The translations under genes and the position numbers were made by a program. DNA of 7,424 nucleotides from Candidatus Bathyarchaeota archaeon. Its GTDB lineage: Archaea; Thermoproteota; Bathyarchaeia; TCS64. Shown piece by piece: positions 5,603-7,424 of the stretch. The notes under the pieces were generated by a model that searched no databases, was not told where the DNA came from, and worked only from the letters and a program-made list of their open reading frames with translations. The stretch covers positions 1-7,424 of the forward strand of contig DAOVEE010000086.1 of assembly GCA_030669135.1 (NCBI GenBank). Reading direction: 5' to 3'. Every line of letters begins with the position of its first letter. The first letter of the stretch is position 1.

Positions 5603-6445
5603 TCACACGTCCAGCCGTAGAGGCTCGTCTCTCTTCCGGGGTCCCTGGATTACCAGCTGATCACCGAGAGTAGCCTTCATGCAGTCCACCGCGGCTATAA
5701 CCGGTATCCCCGTTTCCTCCTGCAGGTACCCTGCCTCCGCGGCTGGGTCGGCGTCTAGCATCCTCCACCCGAAGTGGGTGAGGATGGCTGAGGCGGGCCG
5801 AGCCTCGCTGAGCAGCCGCAACGCGTCGTCTGTGCAGAGGTGCATCTTTAAGGGGTTACCCCTCGGCCAGATTACGCAGAGTATCAGCAGCCGTTGTCTC
5901 TCGTGCTGCTCACCGATACCGTCGAAGTACCCTGTGTCGCACGTGTAGCCGACGGAGCCGACGCCCGGGGCGTTGAATCTGACGCCGGTGGAGGCGGGGT
6001 CGGAGTGGACGGCCTTCGTCGCCGTGAACTCGACGTCGTTCACGCGGAACCGGGTCCCAGGCTCCAGCTCGACGATTTCACCCACCAGGCCCTTGTGGTA
6101 GTTTGAGACGCATGGACCTAGGTCGCCGACTCCCCGTGTCACGCTCCGCGGCGCCGCGAGCAGCCCCTTCTTGTTTCTTGCGCCGTCTGTCATCGCCTCT
6201 ATGAAGACCTCGGCGTCCGTGTAGTGGTCGGGGTGGCAGTGGGTTACCACGAGGCCGTCCAGCTTCCGGGGGCTGAGCCCCGCCCAGTTGGAGAATACGA
6301 GGGCTCCGGGCCCGGGGTCGATGTGGACCTGCGTATCGCCGTGTACCAGCCTTATGCCGGCGGTGCGCCTCCTCTGGGTGGTCATAACGAACCTGCCGCC
6401 GCCCGTTCCTAGGAAGTGCAGCTCCAGGGGCTTCAGGGTTCGCAC
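5603..6445 (-). CDS. Metallo-beta-lactamase-fold metal-dependent hydrolase
   Basis: A 280-residue cytoplasmic hydrolase with an intact two-metal site. THCHPDH supplies His69, His71, Asp73 and His74; later ligands are His147 (KAVHSDP), Asp170 (YTCDTGYF) and His224 (LTHFG). The N-terminal strand with FLGTGGGRF (11-19) and the segment HIDPGPGAL (41-49) resemble an archaeal MBL family related to RNase Z/PhnP-like enzymes (COG1234-like), whose substrate is unknown to me. The start is GTG: no in-frame ATG lies just upstream, and the next Met (residue 21) would remove the conserved first strand. GAGGAG lies only three bases before the GTG, an unusually tight spacing. The start lies inside the end of the deacylase gene (13-base overlap), so translational coupling in one operon is likely. 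Its job may be to process a product or related acyl compound, but that is speculation. Confidence 0.85.
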   Translation of the reverse strand: MRTLKPLELHFLGTGGGRFVMTTQRRRTAGIRLVHGDTQVHIDPGPGALVFSNWAGLSPRKLDGLVVTHCHPDHYTDAEVFIEAMTDGARNKKGLLAAPRSVTRGVGDLGPCVSNYHKGLVGEIVELEPGTRFRVNDVEFTATKAVHSDPASTGVRFNAPGVGSVGYTCDTGYFDGIGEQHERQRLLILCVIWPRGNPLKMHLCTDDALRLLSEARPASAILTHFGWRMLDADPAAEAGYLQEETGIPVIAAVDCMKATLGDQLVIQGPRKRDEPLRLDV

Positions 6446-7424
6446 CTTCTCCTCAGCACCCTCCCCGCGAGGACCCCCGTGTGCTCTCCGTCGCTGATTG
6501 CGGCCTCTCCGTTGACGACCACATAGGGGATGCCCTCGGGGTACCGGTGGGGGTCGCTGAACGTCGCCATGTCTGTGACGGTCGCCGGGTCGAAGACTAC
6601 CATGTCCGCAGCCATACCCACTCTGAGCAGTCCGCGGTCCTGAAGCCCAAGCCGCTGGGCGGGCATGCTTGTCATGCGTCTTATCGCCTCCTCGTAGGTG
6701 AAAAACCGTCGCTCCCTAGCGTAGAGCCTGAGGTACCGTGGGAAGGCCCCGTAGCAGCGCGGGTGGGGCTTGCCTTCGCCGAGCCTCCCGTAAGGCGCGT
6801 GGCTCCAGCCGTCGCTGCAGGGCATCACAGACGGGTGCTGGACCAGCGTGTCCACGTCCTCCTCGACGCCCCAGAAGGATACATTCATGGCCTCTGCGTT
6901 CTCCTCGATGAGGAGGTCGCACAGCGCATCCACGACCGGCACATCGCGTGCCTCGGCTACCTCAGCGACGGTCATTCCCTCATACTTCTTGTTGGCCTCC
7001 GACTTCACGAATGTGACCAAGACTTTGGTGAAGTCTCTCCCCTTCCTGTCCCCGGCCTCGGAGTACTCCTTCTCTAGCCTGCGCCTGATCTCCGGATCAT
7101 TGAGCCTTCCAAGCATCTTCTCCACCCCTCCCTCGTGGGCCCAGTCGGGTATGACCTGGGACAGCAGGCTAGACCCGGCCGTGTAGGGGTATATGTCCGC
7201 GGTGACGTCGAGGCCCCGGGCCCTCGCGTCGTCCAGCGCCTTCAGGGTAGTCTCCTCGTGTCTGCCAGACAACTGCCTGTGAGATGCGCATGAGCTGCCC
7301 AAGTGTGACACCTGTACGGGTATCTTCGCCTTCAGCCCGAGGTCGATGGTGTCTTTCAGGTTCTCGATGTTACCGCGCATGTGAGTCGAGTACAGGCCGT
7401 CTTTCTCTCTGAGGGTCCCGCACA
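6433..7424 (-). CDS. N-acyl-D-amino-acid deacylase (D-aminoacylase family), 5' end missing
   Basis: Zinc amidohydrolase that removes acyl groups from N-acyl-D-amino acids. The frame stays open to the window edge: 14 codons ending in LYSTH precede the first in-window Met at 7380, and THMRGN matches the family's internal THMR motif, so that Met is not the start. About 329 residues are visible of an expected 480-550; the N-terminal metal-binding HxH lies outside. Numbering from the Met at 7380, VSHLGSS (24-30) carries a metal-ligand His26, TADIYPYTAGSSLLSQVIPD (60-79) is the family's YPYTA region, and MPCSDGWSHAPYG (186-198) holds the likely catalytic Asp190, followed by KPHPRCYGAFPRYL. The C terminus (DRGLLRVGMAADMVVFDP, 248-265) is the returning beta-sandwich typical of amidohydrolases. 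Related dihydroorotase- or hydantoinase-like enzymes lack this combination. It overlaps the next gene by 13 bases. Confidence 0.9.
   Translation of the reverse strand, partial: CGTLREKDGLYSTHMRGNIENLKDTIDLGLKAKIPVQVSHLGSSCASHRQLSGRHEETTLKALDDARARGLDVTADIYPYTAGSSLLSQVIPDWAHEGGVEKMLGRLNDPEIRRRLEKEYSEAGDRKGRDFTKVLVTFVKSEANKKYEGMTVAEVAEARDVPVVDALCDLLIEENAEAMNVSFWGVEEDVDTLVQHPSVMPCSDGWSHAPYGRLGEGKPHPRCYGAFPRYLRLYARERRFFTYEEAIRRMTSMPAQRLGLQDRGLLRVGMAADMVVFDPATVTDMATFSDPHRYPEGIPYVVVNGEAAISDGEHTGVLAGRVLRRRCEP

Noticed and set aside
6481..7077. Plus-strand open frame of 198 codons opposite the deacylase gene
   Set aside because: It is antisense to a well-supported enzyme, has no start context or family motif, and reflects the codon bias of the opposite strand.
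1..7424. CRISPR array, mobile element or toxin-antitoxin pair
   Set aside because: There are no spaced direct repeats other than the tRNA pair, no transposase or integrase motifs, no terminal repeats, and no small paired genes of that type.

Overview
This is archaeal chromosome of moderately high GC content. The domain assignment rests on an eRF1-type class-1 release factor (aRF1), an archaeal-type hexameric UMP kinase, a short archaeal-type valyl-tRNA synthetase, tRNA genes without encoded CCA, and archaeal TATA-like boxes with few strong Shine-Dalgarno sites. The lineage cannot be fixed from the sequence alone. A TACK-group archaeon such as a Bathyarchaeia-like lineage is my guess, not a demonstrated result.

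Left part (1-333): two nearly identical leucine tRNA genes, both with anticodon CAA, lie in tandem on the minus strand and are separated by a T-rich spacer. They are divergent from the plus-strand genes, and the short intergenic region carries one TATA-like box readable on both strands plus a perfect inverted repeat touching it. Positions 1-52, downstream of the second tRNA, hold nothing I can name.

Plus-strand block (334-2407): UMP kinase (pyrimidine nucleotide synthesis), then aRF1 (stop-codon recognition), separated by about 120 bases that probably carry the aRF1 promoter.

Minus-strand block (2404-5378): valyl-tRNA synthetase followed by a small protein of the L-2-amino-thiazoline-4-carboxylic acid hydrolase-like family. 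The small gene meets aRF1 tail to tail with overlapping stop codons. Upstream of valS is a 224-base non-coding stretch with a TATA-like box and two perfect short inverted repeats.

Right part (5603-7424, minus strand): an N-acyl-D-amino-acid deacylase (D-aminoacylase family), cut by the window edge, whose end overlaps the start of a metallo-beta-lactamase-fold hydrolase. The pair looks translationally coupled and probably acts in catabolism or repair of acylated or D-configured amino acids, though the substrate of the second enzyme is unknown.

Most of the window is housekeeping translation and nucleotide metabolism. I see no mobile element, CRISPR array, defence system or biosynthetic cluster. 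The points most worth a second look are the aberrant second tRNA-Leu copy, the inverted repeats in the two promoter regions, the altered editing-site motif in ValRS, and the coupled deacylase/hydrolase pair.
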